From: Peptoniphilus obesi ph1
Lineage (GTDB): Bacteria > Bacillota > Clostridia > Tissierellales > Peptoniphilaceae
Direction of reading: 5' to 3'
NCBI RefSeq assembly: GCF_000311865.1
Contig: NZ_HE978580.1
Coordinates: 307,865-371,864 of the forward strand
DNA length: 64,000 nt
Under the pieces are notes generated by a model. The model saw nothing but the letters and a program-made list of their open reading frames with translations, was not told the origin of the DNA and did not search any database. Position 1 is the first letter of the stretch. Each line of letters opens with the position of its first letter. Below, one piece after another: positions 44,807 to 53,780 of this stretch. The position numbers and the translations under genes were made by a program.

Positions 44807-44850
44807 TAAAAAATACCCTCCTCACTGTTTTGTCCAGTAAAGAGGGTAGA
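44807..44850 (-). terminator. Terminator of the tryptophan-type ABC importer operon
   Basis: On the minus strand TACCCTC pairs with GAGGGTA around a longer, partly structured loop, followed by TTTTTTA. Confidence 0.8.
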
Positions 44851-44869
44851 TATCAAAATTAATAAATTT

Positions 44870-45649
44870 TTAAACAGAATTTCCAACTTCTATACTTATT
44901 TTATTAAATTCATCAAGAACATTATCAACATTTATTTTTTCTTTTTCTTGATCTTTTTTATCTAAGATTATTTCGCCCTTATGCATCATAATTATCCTAT
45001 TGCCATATTTCAAAGAATATTTTAAATTGTGAGTTACCATAAGTGCAGTTAATTTTTTTTCTCTAATAATTTTATCTGTGATTTCCATAATTATATCTGC
45101 AGTTTTTGGGTCAAGTGCTGCTGTGTGCTCATCTAAAACTAAAAAATCAATTGGCGTTAAAGTTGCCATTAGTAAAGCAACAGCTTGCCTTTGTCCGCCA
45201 GATAAAGAAGCTACTTTTTCATCTAACTTATCTTCAAGTCCAAGTCCAATCGGAGCAAGAATTGACCTATAATAATCTTTTCTTTTTTTATTTATCCCCC
45301 AAGATAAATTCCATGGCTTGCCTTTATTATCTGCCATAGACATATTTTCAAGTAAAGTCATAGAAGGAGAAGTTCCCATTGAGGGATCTTGAAAAACTCT
45401 GCCAATTTTTTTATATCTTTTGTGTTCTTTTTCATTAGTTATATCTTTTTCATCTATTATTATTTTTCCCTTATCAGCTTCCACATTGCCACAGATAAGA
45501 TTTAACATGGTTGTTTTTCCTGAACCATTACTTCCTACTATTGAAACAAAATCTCCATCATCAAGCTTAAAATTAAAGTCATTAAAAACTTGAAATTCAT
45601 TTATAGTATCTGGATTATAATATTTATAAATATTTTTTAATTCAAGCAT
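44870..45649 (-). CDS. trpZ: ABC importer ATP-binding subunit (TrpXYZ-like)
   Basis: 259-residue ABC ATPase. Walker A GSNGSGKTT (near 38-46), signature SLSGGQRQA (near 148) and Walker B FLVLDEHTAALDP are canonical; the Walker B Asp-Glu is followed by HTAALDP where most importers have PTSALDP, a form common in this family. It overlaps the permease gene by 8 nt. Substrate assignment to tryptophan comes from the T-box with UGG specifier at the head of the operon, not from this sequence itself. Confidence 0.85.
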   Translation of the reverse strand: MLELKNIYKYYNPDTINEFQVFNDFNFKLDDGDFVSIVGSNGSGKTTMLNLICGNVEADKGKIIIDEKDITNEKEHKRYKKIGRVFQDPSMGTSPSMTLLENMSMADNKGKPWNLSWGINKKRKDYYRSILAPIGLGLEDKLDEKVASLSGGQRQAVALLMATLTPIDFLVLDEHTAALDPKTADIIMEITDKIIREKKLTALMVTHNLKYSLKYGNRIIMMHKGEIILDKKDQEKEKINVDNVLDEFNKISIEVGNSV

Positions 45650-46532
45650 TTAATTTGACCTTCTTTCTCTTGATTCTTCCATCACCCATTACAAGAATTA
45701 TTAAGAATATGATGGCTGTTATTAATTTCATTGAGTTTGCTGTAAGACCTATCATTATAGCAACTGCAATACTCAATTTGTATAGTATAGATCCAATTAC
45801 CACCTTTGTTGTTCCCTTAATTGAACTTACTCCTTCAAGGAGCTTCATCCCTAAAACAACACTTGCAAGTCCCATAACCATAGAGCCTGTTCCCATTGAG
45901 ATTTCAAAGAATTTTTGTTCTTGAGCAACCAAGGCTCCACTTAAAGCAACAAAACCATTTGATATGGCAAGCCCTTGAATTTTTATCATGCCAGGATCTT
46001 TTGCAAAAGTTTTTACAAGATTTGGATTATCTCCAGTAGCTTTTAATATAAAACCTGCTTTTGTTTTCATAAAAGCATCAAGACCAAGTTTAATAATTAT
46101 TACTATTGGTAGCATGACAATTAAAACTTTATAATTTGATAAAGATTCTGGAACTACAGAATTTATAAAATCATTATTAAAAATTGTATCATTATTAAAA
46201 ATTGGAACATTGGCCTTACCAGCTATAAATAAATTGATAGTATAGAGGGCCGTTTGCATAATTAATCCAGATAAAAGGTCCTTTACTCCTAATTTTATAT
46301 GTATTAGTCCAGTTGCAATACCTGCTAGTGTTCCTGCAAAAAAACTTAATATCAAAGCTAGAAGTGGGTCTATTCCCTTTACTATAAAAAATACACTAAC
46401 TGCTGCTCCGAGTGGAAAACTTCCATCAACAGTAAGGTCTGGAAAATCTAAAATTATATAAGCAATGTATAGTCCTAGAGCAAGGAAAACATAAGTTAAA
46501 CCTTGCTCCAAAACTCCTTGTATCATATCCAT
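45642..46532 (-). CDS. trpY: ABC importer permease (TrpXYZ-like)
   Basis: Integral membrane subunit, 296 residues with about eight hydrophobic segments, of the branched-chain-type permease family (PF02653-like). The repeated GSFPLGAAVSVFF and IKLGVKDLLSGLIM regions near the N-terminus are typical of the group that works with PF04392 binding proteins. The ATG at 46532 is better placed behind AAAGGTGATTTG than a TTG one codon earlier. It lies 11 nt after the binding-protein gene. Confidence 0.86.
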   Translation of the reverse strand: MDMIQGVLEQGLTYVFLALGLYIAYIILDFPDLTVDGSFPLGAAVSVFFIVKGIDPLLALILSFFAGTLAGIATGLIHIKLGVKDLLSGLIMQTALYTINLFIAGKANVPIFNNDTIFNNDFINSVVPESLSNYKVLIVMLPIVIIIKLGLDAFMKTKAGFILKATGDNPNLVKTFAKDPGMIKIQGLAISNGFVALSGALVAQEQKFFEISMGTGSMVMGLASVVLGMKLLEGVSSIKGTTKVVIGSILYKLSIAVAIMIGLTANSMKLITAIIFLIILVMGDGRIKRKKVKLNA

Positions 46533-46542
46533 CAAATCACCT

Positions 46543-47601
46543 TTAGTTTTGTTTAGCTGTTTCTATTTTATCGAATTTTTCAACAGCTCTATCCATTAAT
46601 GATTGGTTAAAATCTATTCCTAAATTTTTAGCAACTTCTGTGTTTAAGTAAAGACTTGATTCTGTTATTAATTCAAATTTCATGTCACTTGCTTTTGCTT
46701 CTCCATTTAGGATTTTTGCTGCCATTTCTCCAGTTTGTTCTCCTAGAGAAATATATTCAATACCTTCTGATGCTAAACAGCCTATTCTAACTTGTTCAAT
46801 TTCTGATCCAAATACCGGTATATTCTTTTTATTAGCCTTGTCTAATATTGTTGGTAGTGAATTAACAACTGTATTATCTGTTAAATTTGTCAAAGCATCT
46901 ACCTTAGATAAAATATTATCTGCTGCCATTGGTATATCAGCTGTAGTTGTTACAGTTTCTGTTATTAATTCAAATCCATATTTTGGAGCTAATTCTTCAT
47001 AAGTTTTTACCATTGAAATTGAGTTCGCTTCACTTGTTGTATACATTACACCAAGTTTTTTAGCTTCTGGTAAAACTTCTCTTATCATTTTTAATTGAGC
47101 TTCTATTGGAAGAGCATCACTTGTTCCTGTAATATTTCCTACAGAAGTTCCATCTTCATTTGCAAGTTGTGCACCAACTGGATCACTAATTGCTGTATAC
47201 ACAACGGGAATATCAGTTGACTCAGCTGCATTATAAGCACTCATTGCTGCTGGAGTTGCAATAGCAATTATCATATCGTATTTATTCGCTACAAATGAAG
47301 ATGCTATTTGGCTAGAAATTCCCATATCAGCCTCAGCATTTTGATAATCTACTGTTAGATTTTCTCCATCTTTAAAGCCAGATTTTTCTAAACCTTGTAA
47401 AACACCTTCACGGCAATTATCTAAAGATCCATGTTGAGCAAATTGTATTATTCCTACTTTAAGATCTTTCTTATCTGCACTTTCTTCTACTCCAGTCTTG
47501 TTTTCTTTATTGTTTGCACCTTCTGTATTTTTTTTACTTGAACATGCAGTTAAAACCATCACCATTGCTAACACTAAAACTAATAATTTTTTTAATTTCA
47601 C
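46543..47601 (-). CDS. trpX: ABC importer substrate-binding lipoprotein (TrpXYZ-like)
   Basis: Surface lipoprotein of 352 residues. The signal peptide ends in lipobox VLTAC (Cys20). The body is a periplasmic-binding fold of the ABC_sub_bind type (VGIIQFAQHGSLDNCREGVLQ onward in parts, with PVVYTAISDPVGAQ near 130-145). This family includes TrpX, a predicted tryptophan-binding protein in streptococci. The T-box upstream with a UGG specifier makes tryptophan the best ligand guess. The start is GTG with AAAGGAG upstream. First gene of the operon. Confidence 0.87.
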   Translation of the reverse strand: MKLKKLLVLVLAMVMVLTACSSKKNTEGANNKENKTGVEESADKKDLKVGIIQFAQHGSLDNCREGVLQGLEKSGFKDGENLTVDYQNAEADMGISSQIASSFVANKYDMIIAIATPAAMSAYNAAESTDIPVVYTAISDPVGAQLANEDGTSVGNITGTSDALPIEAQLKMIREVLPEAKKLGVMYTTSEANSISMVKTYEELAPKYGFELITETVTTTADIPMAADNILSKVDALTNLTDNTVVNSLPTILDKANKKNIPVFGSEIEQVRIGCLASEGIEYISLGEQTGEMAAKILNGEAKASDMKFELITESSLYLNTEVAKNLGIDFNQSLMDRAVEKFDKIETAKQN

Positions 47602-47662
47602 TTTCTTATCTCCTTTTATTTTTTATTTTTTCAATAGACAATTAAAGTGAGAAGGATGGAAT

Positions 47663-47937
47663 AAAAAAAGACTTTCATCCCTTATAAAGGGACAAAAGTC
47701 ATAACTTCTGCGGTACCACCCAATTTTGCAATTAAGCACTCTCATCAATACTATCATATTGGTCCCAGGATAACGGTCGGTTGCCGTTGGGCATTACTTT
47801 ATATAAAATAAATTTATAAATTTCTTCCCACCCTCAGAAGTCCATTCATTAAAATTCCTTATAGGCATTTTCAGCTCTAGATGCCACTCTCTTAATAAGT
47901 TATTTTTTAATTACTACTCTTCGTTTTCGGTTTTGAT
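47663..47937 (-). promoter_or_regulatory. T-box riboswitch, Trp (UGG) specifier, with terminator
   Basis: Minus-strand leader. Stem I has GAAG (47919-47922) pairing CTTC (47837-47840), S-turn AGTA (47915-47918) opposite GAA, then specifier TGG (47842-47844) followed by A. The T-box is TTGGGTGGTACCGCAG (UGGU at 47715-47718). The terminator GACTTTTGTCCC/GGGATGAAAGTC and T7 lies at 47663-47700. Uncharged tRNA-Trp would favour antitermination of trpXYZ. The fourth T-box base is U, whereas a C would match the G discriminator usual for bacterial tRNA-Trp. Confidence 0.92.
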
Positions 47938-47943
47938 AAATTT

Positions 47944-47971
47944 AGTATACTATAAAATTCTTTATTGTCAA
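47944..47971 (-). promoter_or_regulatory. Promoter of the T-box / ABC importer operon
   Basis: TTGACA (47966-47971), 16-nt spacer, TATACT (47944-47949) on the minus strand, directly downstream of the antiporter stop. Confidence 0.85.
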
Positions 47972-47989
47972 TAAGATATTTAGCTAATT

Positions 47990-49591
47990 TTATTCTTCAA
48001 TTTCTTCTACAATATTATTTGAAGTTATCATAAGTATTCTGTCATTTTCTTCTATAACAGTGTCTGCATGAGCCCTTATGAATTTATGATTTCTATTTAT
48101 TGCAATAATTAATTTATCAGACTTTAATTTTAAATCTATAACTTCTTTTCCAATCCAATCATGACCGTGGCTGATTGTAAATTCTAAAAGTTCGTATCCT
48201 TCTGGGTCAAAATATTCTTCTCCTGCAACAACAAGCAAGTCATTCGTTTCTAGCCTTACATTTCCTCTAGGCACAATTGTTTTTTGCCCTCTTTTAATCT
48301 TAGCTATTATAAAATCATAATCCGATTTTATTTCTTTTAATAATTTACCTTCTAGTGGTCCTCCTTCTTTAACTTTAGTTTTTAAAAAAGAAATATCACT
48401 CTTATCAACATAAAAGTTAAAAGTTTTTAAAACTGTATCATTTAAATCAACCATATCTGATTTTTTAGATATAAGTGGCATAAGACTTCCTTGAACTAAA
48501 CAAGATAAAAAACAAATTCCAAATACTATATGGTAGATATCTATATTAATATTTTCCAGGTTATTTATTGCCATAATTGCAAACACAATGGCAGCTGCTC
48601 CTCTTAAACCTGCCCAAGAAACAATTGCAACCTGGTTTTTCTTTAATTTAAATGGTGCCATTAATCCAAAAACTACTAGAGGTCTTGCAATCAAGCTCAC
48701 AAATACCATTATTAAAACTGCAATTGGAAGAGTCTCTATAATTTTTGATGGAGTAGCCAAAAGTCCCAAGATGAAAAACAAACCGATGCTCATAAGCTCT
48801 GTAAAACCATCAAAGAAAAATATTATGTCCTTTTTCCCAACGAATGATTTATTTCCAACTTTTATACCAAAAATATAAACTGCTAAAAATCCATTTCCTC
48901 CTAATACATTAGTCAAAGAATATGTAAAAAGAGCACTCGCTGTCATAAAAATTATGGCTAGACCATCTTTTTTTAAATCAATCTTGTCAATTAACTTTTC
49001 AATTATAACTGCAAAAACAAATCCTATTAAAATACCAAGAGAGAATTGTTTTAAAATTAAAAAAGGAATTGATATATCTTTCCCCAAAATTAAAGATATA
49101 AACAAAATAGTCATTGTATAGGCTGTCGGGTCGTTAGACCCACTTTCTAATTCCAAAAGTGAAGCTGTATTATATTTTAAGTTCAAGTTTTTTGAAGTCA
49201 AAATGTTTGATACAGAAGCGTAGTCTGTTGATGCAATAATTGATCCTACTAATAAGCTTTCTAAAAGAGGAAATTTAAATACAAGGTGTATGAAATATCC
49301 ACTCACTAGTGCAGTAAAAACTACTCCAAGAGTCGCAAGCACAACTGCTTCTTTGATAACAGGCTTGCCCATTTTCCATCTTGTACCAAAGCCACCATAA
49401 AACATAATAACTATAAGTGCAAAAGTTGATAAATGTTCACCCAATTCATAGTTAACAAAATCAATTCCTATAAGCTTGCAAATAATTCCTAAAGATAAAA
49501 ACAAAAGCAAGGAAGGAATTCCTGACTTAGATGAAATATTCATTGCAAATAATGCAAGTATTAAAACAATTGATATAAGTAAAAGTATCAT
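47990..49591 (-). CDS. K+/H+ (cation:proton) antiporter, CPA1 type with RCK_C domains
   Basis: 533 residues. About 12-13 membrane helices (1-385) form the Na+/H+-exchanger domain; ELESGSNDPTAY (near 145-157) carries the conserved Asp of the ion site, and SWAGLRGAAAIVFA is another hallmark. A cytoplasmic tail (about 400-533) holds two TrkA-C/RCK_C-like domains. This architecture matches NhaP2/CvrA-type potassium/proton antiporters. Its first 25 codons and leader are partly duplicated just upstream. Same direction as the T-box operon with no terminator between, so read-through into the T-box is possible. Confidence 0.88.
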   Translation of the reverse strand: MILLLISIVLILALFAMNISSKSGIPSLLLFLSLGIICKLIGIDFVNYELGEHLSTFALIVIMFYGGFGTRWKMGKPVIKEAVVLATLGVVFTALVSGYFIHLVFKFPLLESLLVGSIIASTDYASVSNILTSKNLNLKYNTASLLELESGSNDPTAYTMTILFISLILGKDISIPFLILKQFSLGILIGFVFAVIIEKLIDKIDLKKDGLAIIFMTASALFTYSLTNVLGGNGFLAVYIFGIKVGNKSFVGKKDIIFFFDGFTELMSIGLFFILGLLATPSKIIETLPIAVLIMVFVSLIARPLVVFGLMAPFKLKKNQVAIVSWAGLRGAAAIVFAIMAINNLENINIDIYHIVFGICFLSCLVQGSLMPLISKKSDMVDLNDTVLKTFNFYVDKSDISFLKTKVKEGGPLEGKLLKEIKSDYDFIIAKIKRGQKTIVPRGNVRLETNDLLVVAGEEYFDPEGYELLEFTISHGHDWIGKEVIDLKLKSDKLIIAINRNHKFIRAHADTVIEENDRILMITSNNIVEEIEE

Positions 49592-49755
49592 TTCCTAACT
49601 CCCATGATTTTTTTATTGTGTCCTATAAAGATATTTTTATTACTTGGATAACATATCCATTGCAAATAATGTGAATATTAAAACAATTGATGTAATTAAA
49701 AATATCATTTTCTAGCTCTTTTGACTTCTACATTGTATCATATAAAAACCTTTTC
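49532..49755. repeat. Imperfect direct repeat of the antiporter 5' end
   Basis: About 100 nt at 49532-49636 (antiporter codons 1-20 plus upstream sequence) is repeated imperfectly at 49650-49755, offset by 117-118 nt. Both contain CATTGCAAATAATG and ACAATTGAT, and the match continues upstream of the start codon. The distal copy has an ATG (49707-49709), but an extra A in a run of five shifts its frame, so it is a decayed remnant and not a gene. Confidence 0.75.
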
Positions 49756-49780
49756 ATGATTTAATAAAATTTATAGACAT

Positions 49781-49812
49781 AAAAAAACACGCCTTAAAAA
49801 TAAGACGTGTTT
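49781..49812 (-). terminator. Terminator of the uracil permease gene
   Basis: On the minus strand AACACGTCTTA pairs with TAAGGCGTGTT, followed by T7. Confidence 0.88.
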
Positions 49813-49832
49813 CTACTTACTGTTTTATCTAT

Positions 49833-51119
49833 TTAGAATTCTTTTTCTTCTTTATCTTTAAAAACAAGATTTAAAATTATTCCAACAATAGCAGAAAGGG
49901 CTGTTCCAGAAAGATTTGCAAGTTTACTAATTGGAAACATTGCTCCACCAAGGCCAAGAACAAGCATAGCTGATGCTATTATAAGATTTCTTTGCTTAGT
50001 AAAATCAACATTATTATCTACCAAAACACTAAGTCCATTACTAGCAATTACACCGTATAATAATAAACTCATACCGCCTATAACAGGAGTTGGTATAGAC
50101 ATTATTATTGCTTGAACTGGAGCAACAAAACTTAATAATATTGCAATTATAGCAGCTCCAAAAATTACACTTGTACTAGCAACTCTTGTTAGAGAAACAA
50201 CTCCAGTATTTTCTCCGTAAGTTGTATTTGCTGGTCCTCCAAGAAAAGCAGATACAGCTGTTGCAACTCCATCACCTGATATAGTTCTTGAAAGTCCTGG
50301 ATCTTTTAAAAAGTTTCTTCCACAAATTTTACTTAAAACTGTGTGGTCCCCTATGTGTTCAGATAAGGTTACAAGAGCCACCGGAAGAATTGCCATTGTT
50401 TCAGGGCCAAAGTATAAATGATATCTACCAAATGTTTTTGTTTCAAAAGGTAGATAAAAATCAGGTAGGTGGAAAAATCCATTTTGAACACTTTGAACTA
50501 TTCCATCATACTCAACTATGCCAAGAGCCATAGAAAAAATATATCCACCAGCTATTCCCAGTAAAAATGGAATTATTTTAAAAACACCTTTAGCTTTTGC
50601 AGATATAGTTGCTGTTATTAAAAATGTAACCGCTGCAACAATCATATTTCTTACATCTCCTCCAGCAACAAAATCAGCTTGCTCAACTGCTGTTGATGAA
50701 AGTCCAAGACCTATAACTATAATCATTGGACCTATTACAATTGGAGGTAATAACTTATCAAGCCACCAAGTTCCTGTAAATTTTAAAATTATTGCAACTA
50801 TTACATAAATAAGACCAATAAGCATTATTCCTGTTTGTGAAGCACTAATATCTCCACCCATGGCTTCCATTGCATACTTCATTGCAGAAATATAAGCAAA
50901 AGATGAGCCTAAATAAACCGGTACATTGAAGCCTGTAAGTAGTAGATAAATTATTGTTCCTATCCCACTACAAAACAAGGCAACTGATACTGGCAAACCA
51001 ACCACAATAGGCACTAAAATTGTTGCACCAAACATTGCAAAAACATGTTGAAAGCTCAAAAAAATAGACTTGACTAAAGCAGGTCTTTCGTGAACATCGT
51101 ATAATAAATTATTTTCCAT
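49833..51119 (-). CDS. uraA: Uracil permease (uracil/xanthine transporter family)
   Basis: Nucleobase:cation symporter-2 protein of 428 residues with about 14 membrane segments. SLSEHIGDH (near 255-262) holds the conserved Glu-His, and GGPANTTYGENTGVVSLTRVAS is the UraA-type substrate loop whose TTYGE form indicates uracil rather than xanthine or urate. AAAGGA precedes the ATG. A possible promoter (TTGAAG, 17 nt, TATCCT) lies about 75 nt upstream; no PyrR-type attenuator was recognised in that leader. Confidence 0.92.
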   Translation of the reverse strand: MENNLLYDVHERPALVKSIFLSFQHVFAMFGATILVPIVVGLPVSVALFCSGIGTIIYLLLTGFNVPVYLGSSFAYISAMKYAMEAMGGDISASQTGIMLIGLIYVIVAIILKFTGTWWLDKLLPPIVIGPMIIVIGLGLSSTAVEQADFVAGGDVRNMIVAAVTFLITATISAKAKGVFKIIPFLLGIAGGYIFSMALGIVEYDGIVQSVQNGFFHLPDFYLPFETKTFGRYHLYFGPETMAILPVALVTLSEHIGDHTVLSKICGRNFLKDPGLSRTISGDGVATAVSAFLGGPANTTYGENTGVVSLTRVASTSVIFGAAIIAILLSFVAPVQAIIMSIPTPVIGGMSLLLYGVIASNGLSVLVDNNVDFTKQRNLIIASAMLVLGLGGAMFPISKLANLSGTALSAIVGIILNLVFKDKEEKEF

Positions 51120-51304
51120 TCCTAATCCTTTCTGTCTAATTATAAATTCGTCAGCTTACTCATAAAATTATATCTTTAAAAGGATACCATAATTAAAAGC
51201 TGCCTTCAATATTTTTTTACTAATAGTAAAGATTTTTTTATTAAATTATTCTTATAGAAATTATCAAAAAGATAGCATATACTTAAAACAAAGGGGTGAA
51301 CAGT

Positions 51305-52144
51305 ATGACTAAAATTTTAAGTTCAAAAAAATTTGCTGATAATTTAATAGAAGAAATCAAAGAAGAAATAGATAAATTTAAAATTGATGCAAAACTTTCT
51401 ATAATAAGATTTGGAAATGATCAAGCTGATTTGGCTTACGAAAAGGGAATCAAAAGAAGCGCCGAAAAAACAAAAATTAAAGTTGATGTTAATGAATTAG
51501 ATGAAAATGAAAGCCAAGAAAATTTATTAAAATTAATTGACAAGCTAAACAAGGACGAAACAGTTGGTGGAATTTTAGTTTATAGACCTCTTCCTGACCA
51601 TATAGATACAAAAATTATAGACCAAGCAATAGATCCAAAAAAAGATATAGACTGCATGAATCCAATTAATAAGGCAAAAGTTTATTCAGGACAGCTTGAT
51701 GGATTTATTCCACTTGCACCGCTTGCTGCTGTAAAACTTTTAGAATTCTATGGCTATGATTTGGAATCAAAAGATTGCCTAATAATAAACCACTCAGATG
51801 TAGTTGGAAAACCTCTTGCTATGTTACTTTTAGCAAATTGGGCATCAGTTAGTATTTGCCATGTAAAAACAAAAGATTTAAAATCCTACACAAAAAAAGC
51901 AGACATAATATTTACTGCCATGGGAAAGGCTGAGATGTTAGATAGGTCTTATTTTTCTAAAAACTCTACAATTATTGATATAGGACTTTCTAAAAATGAC
52001 CAAGGAAAGCTAGCAGGCGATTTAGATGAAAAAGATGTTACAGATTATGTAGAAGCCTATTCCCCAGTTCCTGGTGGAGTTGGTTCCATAACAAATCTTT
52101 TACTACTAAAAAATGTTTTAAAATTTTACAAAAATAAAAAGTAA
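51305..52144 (+). CDS. folD: Methylene-THF dehydrogenase / cyclohydrolase
   Basis: Bifunctional one-carbon folate enzyme, 279 residues. The N-terminal substrate domain has VGGILVYRPLPDHID (near 86-100), then the NADP domain with NHSDVVGKPLAMLLL and the C-terminal SPVPGGVGSITNLLL signature. The usual catalytic Lys motif (YxxxK) reads YEKGIK near 46. The ATG at 51305 has AAGGGG 9 nt upstream; a GTG nine bases earlier is inside that site. Monocistronic; the terminator overlaps its stop codon. It belongs to folate metabolism like the PABA genes 10 kb away. Confidence 0.95.
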   Translation: MTKILSSKKFADNLIEEIKEEIDKFKIDAKLSIIRFGNDQADLAYEKGIKRSAEKTKIKVDVNELDENESQENLLKLIDKLNKDETVGGILVYRPLPDHIDTKIIDQAIDPKKDIDCMNPINKAKVYSGQLDGFIPLAPLAAVKLLEFYGYDLESKDCLIINHSDVVGKPLAMLLLANWASVSICHVKTKDLKSYTKKADIIFTAMGKAEMLDRSYFSKNSTIIDIGLSKNDQGKLAGDLDEKDVTDYVEAYSPVPGGVGSITNLLLLKNVLKFYKNKK

Positions 52145-52172
52145 TGGCTAACAACCATTACTTTTCTTTTTT
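52138..52172. terminator. Terminator of folD, probably bidirectional
   Basis: AAAGTAATGG (52138-52147, spanning the folD stop) pairs with CCATTACTTT (52155-52164), followed by a T-rich run. It overlaps the last codons of the converging gene. Confidence 0.85.
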
Positions 52173-52709
52173 TATATTTACCGATAGACCATATAGGAAT
52201 TTTGTTTCCCCATTAAATTTATAAAATTTATCAGAAGAATTATTCCATCCATCAACTATTCTTACATACTTATTATTATCAGACTCATAATAACCAAGAC
52301 CCATAACCCAATGCCAAGAAAATAACTTATCTGCTAAAAGCAGGAGCACAGGCCTGTTCTTATCAATAGAATTTTTTATATCTTCAAACTTTCTACAATA
52401 TAAAATATCTATATCATATCCTCTTTTTTTGAAAATCTTTTTTATATCATTTGCAATAATAATTCTTGGTCCATTTCCAATATAAGAATAAACAGACATA
52501 AAAGTTTTATAAATATCCCCATCTACAAATAAATTTTTATAACCCTTATTGGCATAAAAAATTGATAGATTTGTAACAGCCGTCGCTGCACAGTGGTTTT
52601 TTGCCCTATCTGAAAATTTTGAGCTAGTTGCCCATGAAATATTTGGAAAATCCATAAATTTATGAGAGAAAATATTTTCTTTTAAGTCTTTTTTATCTAT
52701 AAATTTCAT
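52158..52709 (-). CDS. Papain-like (C39-type) cysteine peptidase fold protein
   Basis: A 183-residue protein without signal peptide. The order Cys-His-Asp typical of papain-fold peptidases is visible: C40 in NHCAATAVTNL, H133 in SWHWVMGLGYYE and D153 in RIVDGWNNS. This resembles stand-alone C39-like domains of Firmicutes. It has no exporter or bacteriocin gene nearby, so peptidase, amidase or transglutaminase-like activity are all possible. It is convergent with folD, sharing its terminator, and about 60 nt downstream of the glutathionyl-hydroquinone-reductase-like gene on the same strand. Confidence 0.7.
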   Translation of the reverse strand: MKFIDKKDLKENIFSHKFMDFPNISWATSSKFSDRAKNHCAATAVTNLSIFYANKGYKNLFVDGDIYKTFMSVYSYIGNGPRIIIANDIKKIFKKRGYDIDILYCRKFEDIKNSIDKNRPVLLLLADKLFSWHWVMGLGYYESDNNKYVRIVDGWNNSSDKFYKFNGETKFLYGLSVNIKKEK

Positions 52710-52770
52710 TAAATCATCTTTTTCTAAAATAAATTTTATTATTTAAAATAACAAGCATTTTATTTTACTA

Positions 52771-53700
52771 TTATAAACTTAAATCTTCATCTGGTCCAAG
52801 CGGCACAATGCCATTTGGATTAATATCAGGATGAGATCTGTAATAATGGTTTTTTATATGGTCAAAATTTACAGTTTCTGCCATCCCTTCTAGATTATAA
52901 ATCCTTTTAGTGTAATTCCACAAATTTTTATAATCTTTTAACTGTCTTAAATTACATTTAAAATTCCCAAAATAAACAGGGTCAAACCTAATCAAACTTG
53001 TAAATAATCTTATATCAGCTTCTGTCAACCTATTTCCAACTAGGTAGTCTTTGCCTTCTAAGTGTTCTTCTAAATAATCTAGCGTTTTGAAAATATTTTT
53101 TACTTCCTTTTCATAAACTTCTTGGCTAGTTGCAAAACCTGCCTTGTAAACTCCATTATTTACATTTTCATAAACTATATCATTTATTTTATCTATCTCA
53201 TCTCTTAATTCTTCTGGATAAAAATCCTTGTCATTGGCTCCATATCCATTAAAAGATGAATTAAATATCCTAATAATTTCAGAAGATTCGTTGTTTACAA
53301 TCTTATTTAATTTTTTGTCATATAAAACTGGAACAGTTACATCACCAGTAAAGTTTGGATTGTCCTTTAAATAAAGCTCATACATATATTTTGCATTTAT
53401 TACATCATCTTTTATAACACCAGAATAATCTTCAAAAGTCCATCCGTTTTCTAGCATCAAAGGATTTACTACATAAAGAGAAATTATATCTTCAAGCCCT
53501 TTTAATTTTCTCATCATAAGAGTTCTGCAAGCCCATGGACAAGCATAAGAAACATAAATAGCATACCTATCTTTTTCAGGTTTAAACTTTCCATCAGGAC
53601 TTATACTATCCCTAAAATCAGTTTCTTTTCTTTTAAACGCTCCGTCCTCATCTGCTTTGGAACCAGCTTCAACCCACTCGCCCTTAAATAAAATTTTCAT
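52771..53700 (-). CDS. Glutathionyl-hydroquinone reductase-like (GST Xi class)
   Basis: 309-residue protein of the YqjG/ECM4 family. The N-terminal thioredoxin fold has VSYACPWACRTLMM with the active Cys54; the residue after the usual CPWA is Cys58 where His or Ser is common. The C-terminal helical GST domain follows (EGKDYLVGNRLTEADIRLFTSLIRFD). The family removes glutathione from glutathionyl-hydroquinones. In an anaerobe that may lack glutathione, the thiol partner is uncertain. A GGGG-rich ribosome site supports the ATG. Divergent from the attenuator-controlled operon. Confidence 0.88.
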   Translation of the reverse strand: MKILFKGEWVEAGSKADEDGAFKRKETDFRDSISPDGKFKPEKDRYAIYVSYACPWACRTLMMRKLKGLEDIISLYVVNPLMLENGWTFEDYSGVIKDDVINAKYMYELYLKDNPNFTGDVTVPVLYDKKLNKIVNNESSEIIRIFNSSFNGYGANDKDFYPEELRDEIDKINDIVYENVNNGVYKAGFATSQEVYEKEVKNIFKTLDYLEEHLEGKDYLVGNRLTEADIRLFTSLIRFDPVYFGNFKCNLRQLKDYKNLWNYTKRIYNLEGMAETVNFDHIKNHYYRSHPDINPNGIVPLGPDEDLSL

Positions 53701-53780
53701 ACTTGCCCCCCTTATTTTTTAATACCCATATAAACAAAATATAAATTTACAGCTTTATTAAATTAAATTAAAAAAAAGTA

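Noticed and set aside
44629-44807. Rex (redox repressor) operator near the alcohol dehydrogenase promoter
   Set aside because: TTGTGA is present only as one half; no matching inverted half-site at the right spacing was found.
49643-49709. Small antiporter-like peptide gene upstream of the antiporter
   Set aside because: The copy has a +1 shift after nine codons and diverges from the membrane-helix sequence; a decayed repeat, not a gene.
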